DNA from: DATFFO01 sp963772815
GTDB taxonomy: Bacteria; Actinomycetota; Acidimicrobiia; Spongiisociales; ZC4RG35
Length of the DNA: 64,000 bases
Assembly (NCBI GenBank): GCA_963772815.1
Contig: CAVYYV010000004.1
Location: 620,001-684,000, forward strand
Direction: 5' to 3'
Shown: one piece after another, positions 36,400 through 44,367 of the stretch
How positions within the stretch are numbered: the first letter of the stretch is position 1
How the letters are laid out: each line of letters begins with the position of its first letter
Position numbers and translations under genes: made by a program
Notes under the pieces: generated by a model
The model's database searches: none
Seen by the model: only the letters and a program-made list of their open reading frames with translations
Told to the model about the DNA's origin: nothing

Positions 36400-36497
36400 G
36401 CGTTCATCGATCAGGCATTGGCACCGGATCGTCAGACGACTCTGACCGGTTGCCGCGGCTTCACAGGGCCTGTCCCTCCGCCGCTCTTGATGAGCGC
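36400..36497 (-). ncRNA. SAM-I (S-box) riboswitch
   Basis: The minus strand reads GCGCTCATCAAGAGC, then GGAGGGACAGGCCC, GTGAAGCCGCGGCAACC and GGTGCCAATGCC, the invariant S-box core. P1 closes as GCGCTCATC with GATGAACGC (8 of 9 pairs). It precedes the leader peptide, the OsmC fragment and metY. Binding of SAM should lower expression of this sulfur operon. No clear intrinsic terminator follows, so control may be translational. Confidence 0.93.
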
Positions 36498-36511
36498 GTT
36501 GTCAACGCCCG

Positions 36512-36541
36512 CAAGTACAGCACATGTGCGACCGTTGTCAA
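36512..36541 (-). promoter_or_regulatory. Predicted promoter of the SAM riboswitch transcript
   Basis: On the minus strand TTGACA occupies 36541-36536 and a weak TACTTG lies 18 bases further at 36517-36512. Transcription would start near 36505, just before the riboswitch 5' stem. The divergent cyclase gene begins at 36595. Confidence 0.45.
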
Positions 36542-36594
36542 AGAATTCTGCCCCGGAACCGGTTGACTAGCAGGCCGCGAAGGATCAGTCTGGG

Positions 36595-37917
36595 ATGATG
36601 TCGGACATCCACTTCGCCCGCAGTGAAGATGTTCACATCGCCTACCGCACGGTGGGAGAGGGAGATGTCGACATCGTCTACGTGCAGGGTGCGTTCTCGC
36701 ATCTCGAGGTTCTGTGGGAGCTGGGGCCGTTCAGGACCTTCTGTGAGCGCATAGGCGAATTCGCCCGGCTCATCCTCTTCGACAAGCGGGGCATGGGAAT
36801 GTCCGACCGGGTGCCCGGGGGCACCCCGCTCGAGGTGCGCATGGATGACATCCGGGCAGTCATGGACGCAGCAGGCTCCGAGCGGGCCGTGATCATGGGA
36901 GCATCGGAGGGAGGGCCTCTGGCGCTCCTCTTCGCCGCCGCCCATCCCGAGAGGACCATCTCACTGATCCTGATGGGCGCCGAGGTTCGGGAGCGCAAGG
37001 ACGACGAATGGCCCTGGGGAGAGGCCACTCCCGAGGAGTTCGATGCAGCTATGGAGAGGGTCGACGAGGTCTGGGGCCAGGGGGGGATAATCGCCCGCTT
37101 GGCACCGTCGGTGGCAGACCAGCCCTGGGCCCGGGAGTGGGCGGGGCGTCAGCAGTTGAATTCTTGCACCCCCGGAGCGGCCGAGGCTTTCATGCGCATG
37201 GCCTTCGACATCGACGTGCGCGACATCGTCCCCACCGTCCGGGTTCCGGCACTCGTGCTTCATGCCGAGGGTGACCGAATCTGTCACGTGGAGAACGGGC
37301 GGTATCTGGCCCGCACCCTTCCCGAAGCGACCTACGTCGAACTCCCGGGGAACGATCATGCGCCCTGGTTCCAGCCCGAGGCCACCCTGGCAGAGATACA
37401 ACGCTTCGTGACGGGCCACAGCGGACCGGTCATGCGGGACCGAGTACTGACTACCGTGGCCTTCGTGGACATCGTTGACTCGACCGGCCGCGCCTCGAAC
37501 ATGGGAGACCATGCCTGGCGCGGCCTGCTCGAGGCCTACAGCGAGATGGCCGACTCCGAGTTGAGCGCGTACCGGGGAGTCAGGGTGTCCTCGGCCGGAG
37601 ATGGGTTCCTGGCCACTTTCGACGGCCCCGCCCGGGCCATCCGCTGTGCCCAAGCCATCGCCATCAAAGCCCACGACCTCGGCCTGGAGACCCGGGCGGG
37701 CGTCCACACGGGCGAAGTCGAGCTCGTCGGCGACGACATCACCGGCATCACCGTGCACATAGGGTCGCGCCTCGAGGGGATGGCCCAGCCCAACGAGGTT
37801 CTCGTCTCGGGCACCGTCCAGGACCTGGTGGCCGGATCGGGCATCGACTTCGAGGAGCGTGGCGTCCACCAGCTGAGGGGTGTGCAAGGACAGTGGAAGG
37901 TGGCGGCCGCCGTCTAG
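36595..37917 (+). CDS. Alpha/beta-hydrolase fused to class III adenylyl/guanylyl cyclase
   Basis: The 440-residue protein has an alpha/beta-hydrolase domain (about 1-275) with nucleophile Ser in IMGASEGGPLA near 104 and a candidate His in GNDHAPW near 258. A class III nucleotide cyclase domain (about 282-440) follows, with FVDIVDSTGRAS carrying the first metal Asp, SSAGDGFLATFDGP with the second, and GVHTGEVELVGDDITG. It is soluble, with no membrane helix. The hydrolase part may sense or process a small ligand that controls cAMP production. Such fusions occur in actinobacteria, but none is known to me with a defined ligand. It is monocistronic. Confidence 0.85.
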   Translation: MMSDIHFARSEDVHIAYRTVGEGDVDIVYVQGAFSHLEVLWELGPFRTFCERIGEFARLILFDKRGMGMSDRVPGGTPLEVRMDDIRAVMDAAGSERAVIMGASEGGPLALLFAAAHPERTISLILMGAEVRERKDDEWPWGEATPEEFDAAMERVDEVWGQGGIIARLAPSVADQPWAREWAGRQQLNSCTPGAAEAFMRMAFDIDVRDIVPTVRVPALVLHAEGDRICHVENGRYLARTLPEATYVELPGNDHAPWFQPEATLAEIQRFVTGHSGPVMRDRVLTTVAFVDIVDSTGRASNMGDHAWRGLLEAYSEMADSELSAYRGVRVSSAGDGFLATFDGPARAIRCAQAIAIKAHDLGLETRAGVHTGEVELVGDDITGITVHIGSRLEGMAQPNEVLVSGTVQDLVAGSGIDFEERGVHQLRGVQGQWKVAAAV

Positions 37918-37994
37918 GTGTGTCGCTCAATCAGGGGGGCGGTGTCTCCGAGAGCAAAACGATTGCCATAGATCGAATCCCGCCGATGGTAACT

Positions 37995-38013
37995 TAACGT
38001 CACCGTGACGTTA
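37995..38013. promoter_or_regulatory. Palindrome overlapping the start of the zinc-finger ORF
   Basis: TAACGTCACCGTGACGTTA is a perfect palindrome with 9-base arms around one C. It contains the GTG start codon of the next ORF. A near-identical palindrome follows the same gene at 38390-38406. Confidence 0.75.
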
Positions 38014-38379
38014 TCACCCGAGGACGGGAGGGAAGGGGAGCGCTGCCTGTGGTGCGGAAGGCGGTTCGCCCAGACCCCGGGGCCGGGACGGCCGCGCAAG
38101 TACTGCAGGCCAAGCCACCGTCAGCGAGCCTACGAGGCGAGACGGCTGGCAGGGGCACATGCTCTCGCTCCGGGCCAGGTGCTCATGGCCGTCGACCGGA
38201 TGGATGCGATCCGGGACCTGCTGTACCGCATCGAGGCTGCCATGGACGATGTCGACCACGACCTGGGCTCCGACGACGGGCCCACGGGTACCCGGGCCGC
38301 CCTGTGGCACTTGTACCGGGCCTGCGCCGAGGCACGTACTATCTCCTTGGAGCCTCTCGCCCTGGGTGGGCCTACCTGA
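38005..38379 (+). CDS. Small zinc-finger-like protein
   Basis: The 124-residue protein begins with a treble-clef-like motif RCLWCGRRF, then GRPRKYCRPSHRQRAYEARR, giving Cys14, Cys17, Cys34 and His38 as probable zinc ligands; most relatives have Cys instead of this His. Basic residues around it suggest DNA or RNA binding. The rest (about 50-120) is helical and acidic, with VDRMDAIRDLLYRIEAAMDDVDHDL resembling a coiled coil. The GTG start lies inside a palindrome. I do not recognise a named family. It may bind the flanking palindromes. Confidence 0.65.
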   Translation: MTLSPEDGREGERCLWCGRRFAQTPGPGRPRKYCRPSHRQRAYEARRLAGAHALAPGQVLMAVDRMDAIRDLLYRIEAAMDDVDHDLGSDDGPTGTRAALWHLYRACAEARTISLEPLALGGPT

Positions 38380-38389
38380 CCCCACCCAT

Positions 38390-38406
38390 TACGTCACTGT
38401 GACGTA
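38390..38406. promoter_or_regulatory. Second copy of the ACGTCAC-GTGACGT palindrome
   Basis: TACGTCACTGTGACGTA is a perfect palindrome with 8-base arms, starting 11 bases after the stop of the zinc-finger ORF. Both copies share ACGTCAC-N-GTGACGT. Confidence 0.75.
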
Positions 38407-38849
38407 TTGGACCCGGTACTGAGCCCTGGGGGAATCGGTGCCCGAACTCGATCTCACCCGGACATTCGGATCACGGGCCCGCCGGACCCGGCGGGAAGCC
38501 AGGCCACAGGCCTCCCAGGCCATACCGGAGCAGGCGTGGTCAGCAACTCCGCTCCGTCGGCCCTGACAGCGGCGCCACACCAGGTCCCGCCCGAACCTGG
38601 ATCGACCTTCTGGCTCCCACCACCCCCTCCAACCCGGGACCACCGCTGTCCCCCCCCTTGTATTGCGGATAATCTGTATTATCCGCAATATCTTCCTGAG
38701 CAGGACAGGTCGTCTCACCCAACACCCCCTGGCCCCTACCCCGAGCCGAACCTCTCCAGTTCGGCACCGACCCGGCCTACGCCCGGGTGTGAACCTTCCC
38801 AACGTCGGAAAGGTTCTCCCTGCCCGGCTGTGTACGACGAGCGGCGCGC
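38407..38849. other. Intergenic region without a supported gene
   Basis: About 440 bases hold no convincing coding region; open frames on both strands have random, Arg/Pro-rich composition. Two structures stand out: the dif-like palindrome at 38661-38690, and GAACCTT/AAGGTTC around 38792-38817, a possible stem near the end of the minus-strand lipoprotein gene. Confidence 0.6.
38661..38690. other. dif: dif-like palindromic recombination site candidate
   Basis: The 30-base block is a perfect inverted repeat of 13-base arms around CTGT. Read in the Xer format it is left arm ATTGCGGATAA, centre TCTGTA, right arm TTATCCGCAAT, the 11-6-11 layout of bacterial dif sites with the inner ATAA/TTAT motif. 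It is AT-rich in a GC-rich setting. A tyrosine recombinase lies 2.6 kb to the right, and gene orientation switches here. A transcription-factor operator is the main alternative. Confidence 0.55.
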
Positions 38850-39779
38850 TCAGCCGCCTCGTCGATAGGTGGCGGTGACCTCGACGGAGGAGATCACGTC
38901 GGAAGCGATCGCCTGCTCCAACTGCCGACCATCGAGTCCGGCGGGTAGATCGAGCTGGCTCCCCAGGGCGAACAAGCGCCAGTGATAGGTGTGCGGATCA
39001 TCTCCCCGGGGCGGGCAGGGGCCGGTCCAGCGACTCGAGCCGGCGTCATTGACCCCATGAACGACCCCCGGTCGATCGTCTGTGATCTGGTCCGGGGAAG
39101 GATCGATCCCGTACACCACCCAGTGGACGAAGGGGTCCGGACGGGGCGCATCGGGGTCGTCGACGATCAGGGCCAGCTCAGCCGAGCCGTCGAGAACCGA
39201 CGAGACGGTAACCGGCGGGAGCTGGTTGGCTCCATCACATGTGAAGGCCGCCGGTATCGACCCCCCTGGGTCGACCCCCTCCACGGTCATCGTCAGGCGG
39301 CTCACCTCTCCGCCTCCTTCCCTCGACAGCACCACCCCGACGCTAGCGCCGCCCCAGCCGTTGACCAGGTCGTGACCTTCTACCACCACCGAATCGACCC
39401 CATCCGGTATCTCGACGCCCTCCAATGAACGTGTGAAGGGCTGCTCTGTGGCGTGATCGTGGAGCAGCTCCTTCGTCCCGTACACGGTCCCGTCCCGGCC
39501 GACGACCCGGAAGCCGTCTGCGTAGCGGTCCGCGCTGTCGTATGGGGAGCTGATCGTGACATCGAATCTCCATGTTCCGGGCGCGGTCTCCATGGCGGCG
39601 GCCGCCACCACATCTGGATACGACTGATCCGCCCGCGTCCCCGTACCGGAGGGTTCGGAGGCGCTTCCCGCACAGGCGCTAACCACCAACCCGAGCACCG
39701 CCACGCCAATACGAGCCGAACACCATCCGCACCCCCCCAAACGACGCCTGAACCACGAATAAGCGCTCATCCCTGACAA
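38850..39779 (-). CDS. Lipoprotein with C-terminal PEBP (YbhB/YbcL) domain
   Basis: The 309-residue protein has a signal peptide ending in a lipobox VSAC near residue 36, so it is anchored outside the membrane. An N-terminal domain (about 50-150) reads RFDVTISSPYDSADRYADGFR and SVVVEGHDLVNGWGG; I have seen this in bacterial exported proteins but have no name for it. The C-terminal domain (about 160-309) is PEBP-like with FTCDGANQLPP, VDDPDAP, HWVVYGI and GPCPPRGDDPHTYHW. The ligand is unknown. A second cytoplasmic PEBP protein is encoded at 47716. Confidence 0.82.
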   Translation of the reverse strand: MSGMSAYSWFRRRLGGCGWCSARIGVAVLGLVVSACAGSASEPSGTGTRADQSYPDVVAAAAMETAPGTWRFDVTISSPYDSADRYADGFRVVGRDGTVYGTKELLHDHATEQPFTRSLEGVEIPDGVDSVVVEGHDLVNGWGGASVGVVLSREGGGEVSRLTMTVEGVDPGGSIPAAFTCDGANQLPPVTVSSVLDGSAELALIVDDPDAPRPDPFVHWVVYGIDPSPDQITDDRPGVVHGVNDAGSSRWTGPCPPRGDDPHTYHWRLFALGSQLDLPAGLDGRQLEQAIASDVISSVEVTATYRRGG

Positions 39780-39835
39780 AACCTAGCCGGGGGCGGTTCG
39801 ATCCCGACCGCCGCCGTCGAGGACGGCCTTTGCTC

Positions 39836-41146
39836 TCAGCCGGGCGAGGATCCACCCCCATTGGACAGAGAGATTGACCGCTGGCGGCGCAACCACCACA
39901 ACTCTCCCGCCAGGGCCAGCACAACGACCACCACCAGCACCACCACCGAAAGCGGGCGGCGAGTAGTGGCATCGGCCAGCAGCACGACCAGGGCGACCCC
40001 GCATCCGGCCACTCCCCCGCCGGCGAGCCACCGCCTCGTCGCCGAGCCTGCTTCCTGCCATGCGGCGGCATTGACGGCTCCGAACACGATCAGGAACCCG
40101 GCGCTGGCCATTGCCGAGATCGAGGTCAGGTCCAGAGTGTTGGCCAGAACCAGTGCCGCCCCACTGGTGAGGAGCAGACCGGCGGGCTCTGACCACACCT
40201 TCTCCTCCAGCATCTCGGGCAGCTCACCCTCGGAGGCAATCGAATAGCTCAACCTCGCCGCACCGTAGATGGTGGCGTTTATGGCGGAGAGGGTGGCAAG
40301 CACGGCCGACCCGGCCACGATGACGAATCCCGTCTGACCCAGCGTGGGCCTGGCGGCTTCTGCCAGAGCAAAGTCGGCGCTCTTGGCGATCTGTTCGGCC
40401 GACAGTGAGCCCACGGTGATGAGGGCAATCACCACGTACAGGACCATCACCAACAAGACCGAGAAGTAGAAGGCTCTCGGCAGAGTCCACCTCGGCCGAC
40501 GAATGTCCTCTGCGCTGTTGGCGATCAGCTCGAAACCTTCGTATGCGACGAAGATCAGCATTCCGGCCCCCGCCACCGATCCCGCAGACGGCCAGGCGGC
40601 CGGTGCGACCCGGGCCCCGCTCACCGAGCCGAACCCGACCGTACCGACCAGAGCCAGCATGGCCAGCTTGATGCCCACGATGGCCGTCTCGGCCCTGGCG
40701 ACCGTGGAGGCGCTGAGCAGGTTGAGGGCGGTCGGCACCAGGATCGCCAGGCTGACCAGGATCCGAAGCGCCCACCACGGCGGCGCCGAGTCCCCGTAGA
40801 AGAAAGTGGCTGCGTAGTTGCCGAAGGCGGTGGCGTACAGCGCCAGAGCCACCAGATAGCTGAACCAGAGCAAGTTGTTCAGTGCCCCGGTGATGGTTCC
40901 GACTCCGAAGACCCGGTCCACGAACACGACCGTGCCTCCCCTGCTGGGATAAGCCACTGCCAGGTGTGCGTAGGAGATCGAGGTCAGGAACGCCACCGCG
41001 CCCGCCACGAGGAATGATGCGGGTGCTCCCCCGCCGGCGGCCTGGGCCACCACGCCCAGGACGGCGAAGATGCCTCCACCCACCATCCCGCCGATGCCGA
41101 TCGCCATCGCTCCGAAGAGCCCGATTCCCTTCTTGGTGGCGGCCAC
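39836..41146 (-). CDS. APC-family amino acid permease
   Basis: The 436-residue protein has about twelve transmembrane segments. It opens with the conserved GLFGAMAIGIGGMVGGGIFAVLG of TM1 and contains VAYEGFELIANSAEDI in the TM6 region, both marks of the amino acid/polyamine/organocation superfamily. A Gly/Ser-rich tail ends it. The substrate cannot be deduced. It is transcribed away from the tyrosine recombinase gene. Confidence 0.88.
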   Translation of the reverse strand: MAATKKGIGLFGAMAIGIGGMVGGGIFAVLGVVAQAAGGGAPASFLVAGAVAFLTSISYAHLAVAYPSRGGTVVFVDRVFGVGTITGALNNLLWFSYLVALALYATAFGNYAATFFYGDSAPPWWALRILVSLAILVPTALNLLSASTVARAETAIVGIKLAMLALVGTVGFGSVSGARVAPAAWPSAGSVAGAGMLIFVAYEGFELIANSAEDIRRPRWTLPRAFYFSVLLVMVLYVVIALITVGSLSAEQIAKSADFALAEAARPTLGQTGFVIVAGSAVLATLSAINATIYGAARLSYSIASEGELPEMLEEKVWSEPAGLLLTSGAALVLANTLDLTSISAMASAGFLIVFGAVNAAAWQEAGSATRRWLAGGGVAGCGVALVVLLADATTRRPLSVVVLVVVVVLALAGELWWLRRQRSISLSNGGGSSPG

Positions 41147-41299
41147 GAGAGCTCCCGCTGGATGACTTGGTCCTGGCCCGGCACAGCCCGGCCGACTGAA
41201 CTTACCAAGGCGCAGCCGCGATTCCCCACCGTTGTGCGCCTCGCCGGCCTCGAGGGCGAAACGACGATCTCCAGGTCCCCGTCCTTTACCCTGGTGACG

Positions 41300-42292
41300 A
41301 TGGATGAGTCACTTGCCCGCCTGGCCGAGCGCTGGCTGTCGTGGAAGAACACCGCCAAGCCGTCACCCGCCACGATGCGTGCGCGCCGGGCCGATCTGGC
41401 CGTACTCGGCGAGCTCTTGGTCGACGAGCTGGGCCGCAGCTCCGACTCCGACGACGCCGATCCACTCGAACGCTGGTTGAGCCCCCTCTCCCCCACCGAC
41501 CTCACCCCTGACAACGTCACCAGTGCATTCGCTGCCTACGCCTCCGACCATGCCCCCGCTTCGATCCGCCGTTGCCGTTCGACGTGGTCCGGGTTCTGCA
41601 CCTGGCTGGTCGTCCACCGCCAGGTGCTGGGCGTCAACCCGATCGAGTTCGTCCAGCCCCCAAAGGCTCAACGGTGGCGGCCCAAGCCGATCTCCGAGGA
41701 AGACCTGGCCCGGGTGGTAGGGGCGGCTCAACAACCCGCCGAACGGGCCCATCGCCCCTGGGCCGAGCTGGAACAGGTCCTCTGTGCCCTCTTCATCGGG
41801 GCCGGACTGCGGGTGTCGGAGGTGATCGGAGTCCGCGTGGGAGACGTGCGGCGCTCGCCCAGCGAGCACACCAAGCTGTCCGTGACCGGGAAGGGCGGCG
41901 TCACCCGTACCGTTCCGGTCCCACCTGAGGTTGTGGAAGTGATCGACCGCTACCTGGCCTCGCGACGGGAGCGAATCGGCCCCTATCGCCCAACCGACCG
42001 GCTGGTCGTGCGGCCCCGCGGCGGGCACCTCACCCCCAAGGTGGTCGATCATCTGGTGATGGGCTGGTTCCGCCGGGCCGGCGTGGCGCCACCCCCAGGA
42101 GCGCTCGCCCACTCGTTGCGTCACACCTACGCCACACTCCTGGTGGAGCAGTCGGGTTCGGTCCCCGAGGTGCAACGCCTGTTGGGCCACTCCGATTTGG
42201 CCACTACCCAGGCCTACATCGACGTGGCTGCGCGGGGCGTGGAAGAAACTGCCATGGCCAACCCTGCCCGGCGCATCCTCTCCGAGCAGTAG
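41300..42292 (+). CDS. Tyrosine recombinase of the XerC/XerD type
   Basis: The 330-residue protein has an N-terminal core-binding domain (about 1-115) and a catalytic domain with all six residues: Arg171 in GLRVSE, Lys198 in GKGG, His271 and Arg274 in HSLRH, His297 in LLGHSD and Tyr306 in TQAYI. The start ATG at 41300 fits Xer length; a 46-residue N-terminal extension to 41162 lacks conserved features. Xer enzymes resolve chromosome dimers at dif. The dif-like palindrome at 38661 is 2.6 kb away. It could instead be an integrase of a lost mobile element, but no att repeats or phage genes are seen. Confidence 0.88.
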   Translation: MDESLARLAERWLSWKNTAKPSPATMRARRADLAVLGELLVDELGRSSDSDDADPLERWLSPLSPTDLTPDNVTSAFAAYASDHAPASIRRCRSTWSGFCTWLVVHRQVLGVNPIEFVQPPKAQRWRPKPISEEDLARVVGAAQQPAERAHRPWAELEQVLCALFIGAGLRVSEVIGVRVGDVRRSPSEHTKLSVTGKGGVTRTVPVPPEVVEVIDRYLASRRERIGPYRPTDRLVVRPRGGHLTPKVVDHLVMGWFRRAGVAPPPGALAHSLRHTYATLLVEQSGSVPEVQRLLGHSDLATTQAYIDVAARGVEETAMANPARRILSEQ

Positions 42293-42307
42293 ACGCTCCC
42301 GCCGTCT

Positions 42308-43306
42308 TCAGCCGACCGGCGTCGTCCACCCGTGAGAATCCGGCACCCTGGCGATCTGGATATCGATCAGGGCCTGACGCAGGGCCAGAGTCGTCTCGCC
42401 CACGTCTCCCGACCCCACCTGCACATCCTCTCCGTCGACCACCAGTGTTCCCACCGGTGCCAGGATGGCGGCAGTTCCGGACAGGGCTACCTCGCCATGG
42501 GTGGCCCACTCGAGGAGACTCTCGATCGTGAGTGACTTCTCAACCACCTCCATTCCCATGTCGGCTGCCAGCGCGAGGATCGAATCCCGGGTAACCCCTT
42601 CCAGGAAAGAGCCATCCAGCTTCGGGGTGACGACCTGATCCCGGTCCAGCAGCAGGACGTTGGAGGCACCCGTCTCCTGGACCACGCCCCCCTGAGCGAA
42701 CAGCACCTGTGCCACCCCCTGAGTACGTTTGGCCTCCATGGTGACTCCCAACGCCATGGCGTAGTTGGCTCCTGTCTTGACCGAACCGAACTGTGGAGTC
42801 GTGCGCGGCCTACGGGTTTCCAGCCCGATGCGCAAGGGGTTGAGCCCTCCCGCGAAGTACTCGCCCACCGGGCTGGTGAGGATGAACAGGATTGCCTCGG
42901 TGGTAGGCGAGCCGGCCGCGCCGATGTTGGGAGCCGTCCCGATGAGTGTGGGCCGGATGTAAAGAGAACCGGGCGGTTCTGGTACCTGGCCCAGGTTGAC
43001 CTCCACGGTGTCGATCACCATTGAGGTCAGTGATTCCCGATCGGGCACCGGGAGGCACAGCCTCTCCGCACTGGCCATCATGCGCGACACATGCCGATCG
43101 AGTCGAAACACCCGCACCCGATCGTCGAGGCCACGATGCGCTTTCAGACCCTCGAAGCACGAGCTTCCGTAGTGAAGGACGTGTGCGGCGGGATGCAAGG
43201 AAAGTGGGGCGACCGCCTCCATGTTGGGGCTGGCCCAGGATCCGGTCCAACGGGCCACTGCCATGGATTCTCCGAACACCGTTCCGAAGGGCGGGAGCTC
43301 TGTCAT
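42308..43306 (-). CDS. ilvE: Branched-chain amino acid aminotransferase
   Basis: The 332-residue fold-type IV PLP enzyme catalyses the last step of valine, leucine and isoleucine synthesis. It shows HVLHYGSSCFEGLKAHRG near 56, YIRPTLIGT near 135, the PLP Lys in GSVKTGANYAMAL near 190 and GASNVLLL near 224. The start at 43306 (MTELPPFG) matches the family; the open frame extends 28 codons further. It converges with the recombinase gene, leaving 15 bases. Confidence 0.93.
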   Translation of the reverse strand: MTELPPFGTVFGESMAVARWTGSWASPNMEAVAPLSLHPAAHVLHYGSSCFEGLKAHRGLDDRVRVFRLDRHVSRMMASAERLCLPVPDRESLTSMVIDTVEVNLGQVPEPPGSLYIRPTLIGTAPNIGAAGSPTTEAILFILTSPVGEYFAGGLNPLRIGLETRRPRTTPQFGSVKTGANYAMALGVTMEAKRTQGVAQVLFAQGGVVQETGASNVLLLDRDQVVTPKLDGSFLEGVTRDSILALAADMGMEVVEKSLTIESLLEWATHGEVALSGTAAILAPVGTLVVDGEDVQVGSGDVGETTLALRQALIDIQIARVPDSHGWTTPVG

Positions 43307-43398
43307 GCACCGAAGGATGCCACGTTCGACCCTACCGGGCCACCGCGCCACGACTGCGGGCTCGGACGACACCAATCGACCTGTCATCATCGGCCCGG

Positions 43399-44367
43399 AT
43401 GACCAACCTCTTCGATATGACGGCCGGCCTGGCTTTGAAGCTCCGCCGCCGTTCGAATTGGATCTTCGCGGAGGGTTGGGGAGACCGTTCCGCCTTCGAG
43501 CTCTTCAACCACCTCCCCGCCCAGGAGGATACGGACTCGGCCGACGTCGTCTGGGACGCCAAAGCCGAACACCGCGGCTTTCGAACCCGCAAGGGCTTGT
43601 TCACCAGCCCCATTGCAGACCGCCTCCCGGCGAGGGCCCGCGTCGTGCCGGTTGAGCTGATCGAGCCCGGCACGGGAACCGGTCGGGCGGTCGTGCTCAT
43701 GCCGGCGTGGAACGACGAGGGATTCGAGCGGAGACGCAAGCTGGCCCTCCCACTGCTGGACCGCGGGGTGGCCACCGTGATGTTCGACATACCCCTCTAC
43801 GGATCCCGGCGAATCGTCGGCCAGAGTGAGACCGCGATCCGATCCGTGGCAGATTTCGCCTTGATGGGGGCAGGTGCACTCACGGAGGCACACGCACTTC
43901 TCAATGCCCTGTCCACGAGCTACGACCGGCTCGGGGTGGGAGGCTTCTCGATGGGCGGGAATCTGGCCGCTCTGGTCTCGGCCGGCTCCCGAAGGCCGGT
44001 GGCGACCGGATTGATGGCCGCTTCCCACTCCCCCGGCCCCGTCTATCTGGATGGGGTGCTTCGTGGGGCTATCGACTTCGACGCACTGGAAGGTCCCGAC
44101 GCGGAGGCAGAGTTGCGACGTCTTTTGAGCTCAGCAACGGCCACCTCCACGCCCGCCCGACCTCATCACCAGGCTGCGGTGCTGGTGGCGGCGAGAGGGG
44201 ACGGATTCGTCAGGCCCGAGGCGGTGACCACGTTGGCGCAGCACTGGCCGGGATCAGAGCTGCGCTGGCTGCCGGGAGGCCACGCCGGGCTGTGGTGGCG
44301 ACACCGTGAGGCGCTGGTGGATGCCATCGCCGACTCCTTCAATCGCCTCATCATCGATGCTCGATGA
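43399..44367 (+). CDS. ABHD18-like alpha/beta-hydrolase
   Basis: The 322-residue protein has GFERRRKLALPLLDRGVATVMFDIPLYGSRR near 112-142, closely resembling the ABHD18 (DUF2048) family, with nucleophile Ser in GVGGFSMGGNLA near 185. A candidate catalytic His is in LPGGHAGLWW near 299. The family is presumed hydrolytic, possibly on lipids, and is poorly known in bacteria. The ATG at 43399 was preferred over an extension that overlaps ilvE. Its 3' end overlaps the convergent thioesterase gene by 17 bases. Confidence 0.75.
   Translation: MTNLFDMTAGLALKLRRRSNWIFAEGWGDRSAFELFNHLPAQEDTDSADVVWDAKAEHRGFRTRKGLFTSPIADRLPARARVVPVELIEPGTGTGRAVVLMPAWNDEGFERRRKLALPLLDRGVATVMFDIPLYGSRRIVGQSETAIRSVADFALMGAGALTEAHALLNALSTSYDRLGVGGFSMGGNLAALVSAGSRRPVATGLMAASHSPGPVYLDGVLRGAIDFDALEGPDAEAELRRLLSSATATSTPARPHHQAAVLVAARGDGFVRPEAVTTLAQHWPGSELRWLPGGHAGLWWRHREALVDAIADSFNRLIIDAR

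Noticed and set aside
38389..38802. 137-codon minus-strand ORF in the intergenic region
   Set aside because: It translates the dif-like palindrome and the zinc-finger downstream palindrome; composition is Arg/Gly/Trp-rich without a recognisable pattern.
41300..42292. Phage or integrative-element integrase
   Set aside because: No tRNA target, direct att repeats, excisionase or phage genes are present; length and motifs fit Xer better, though this is not excluded.
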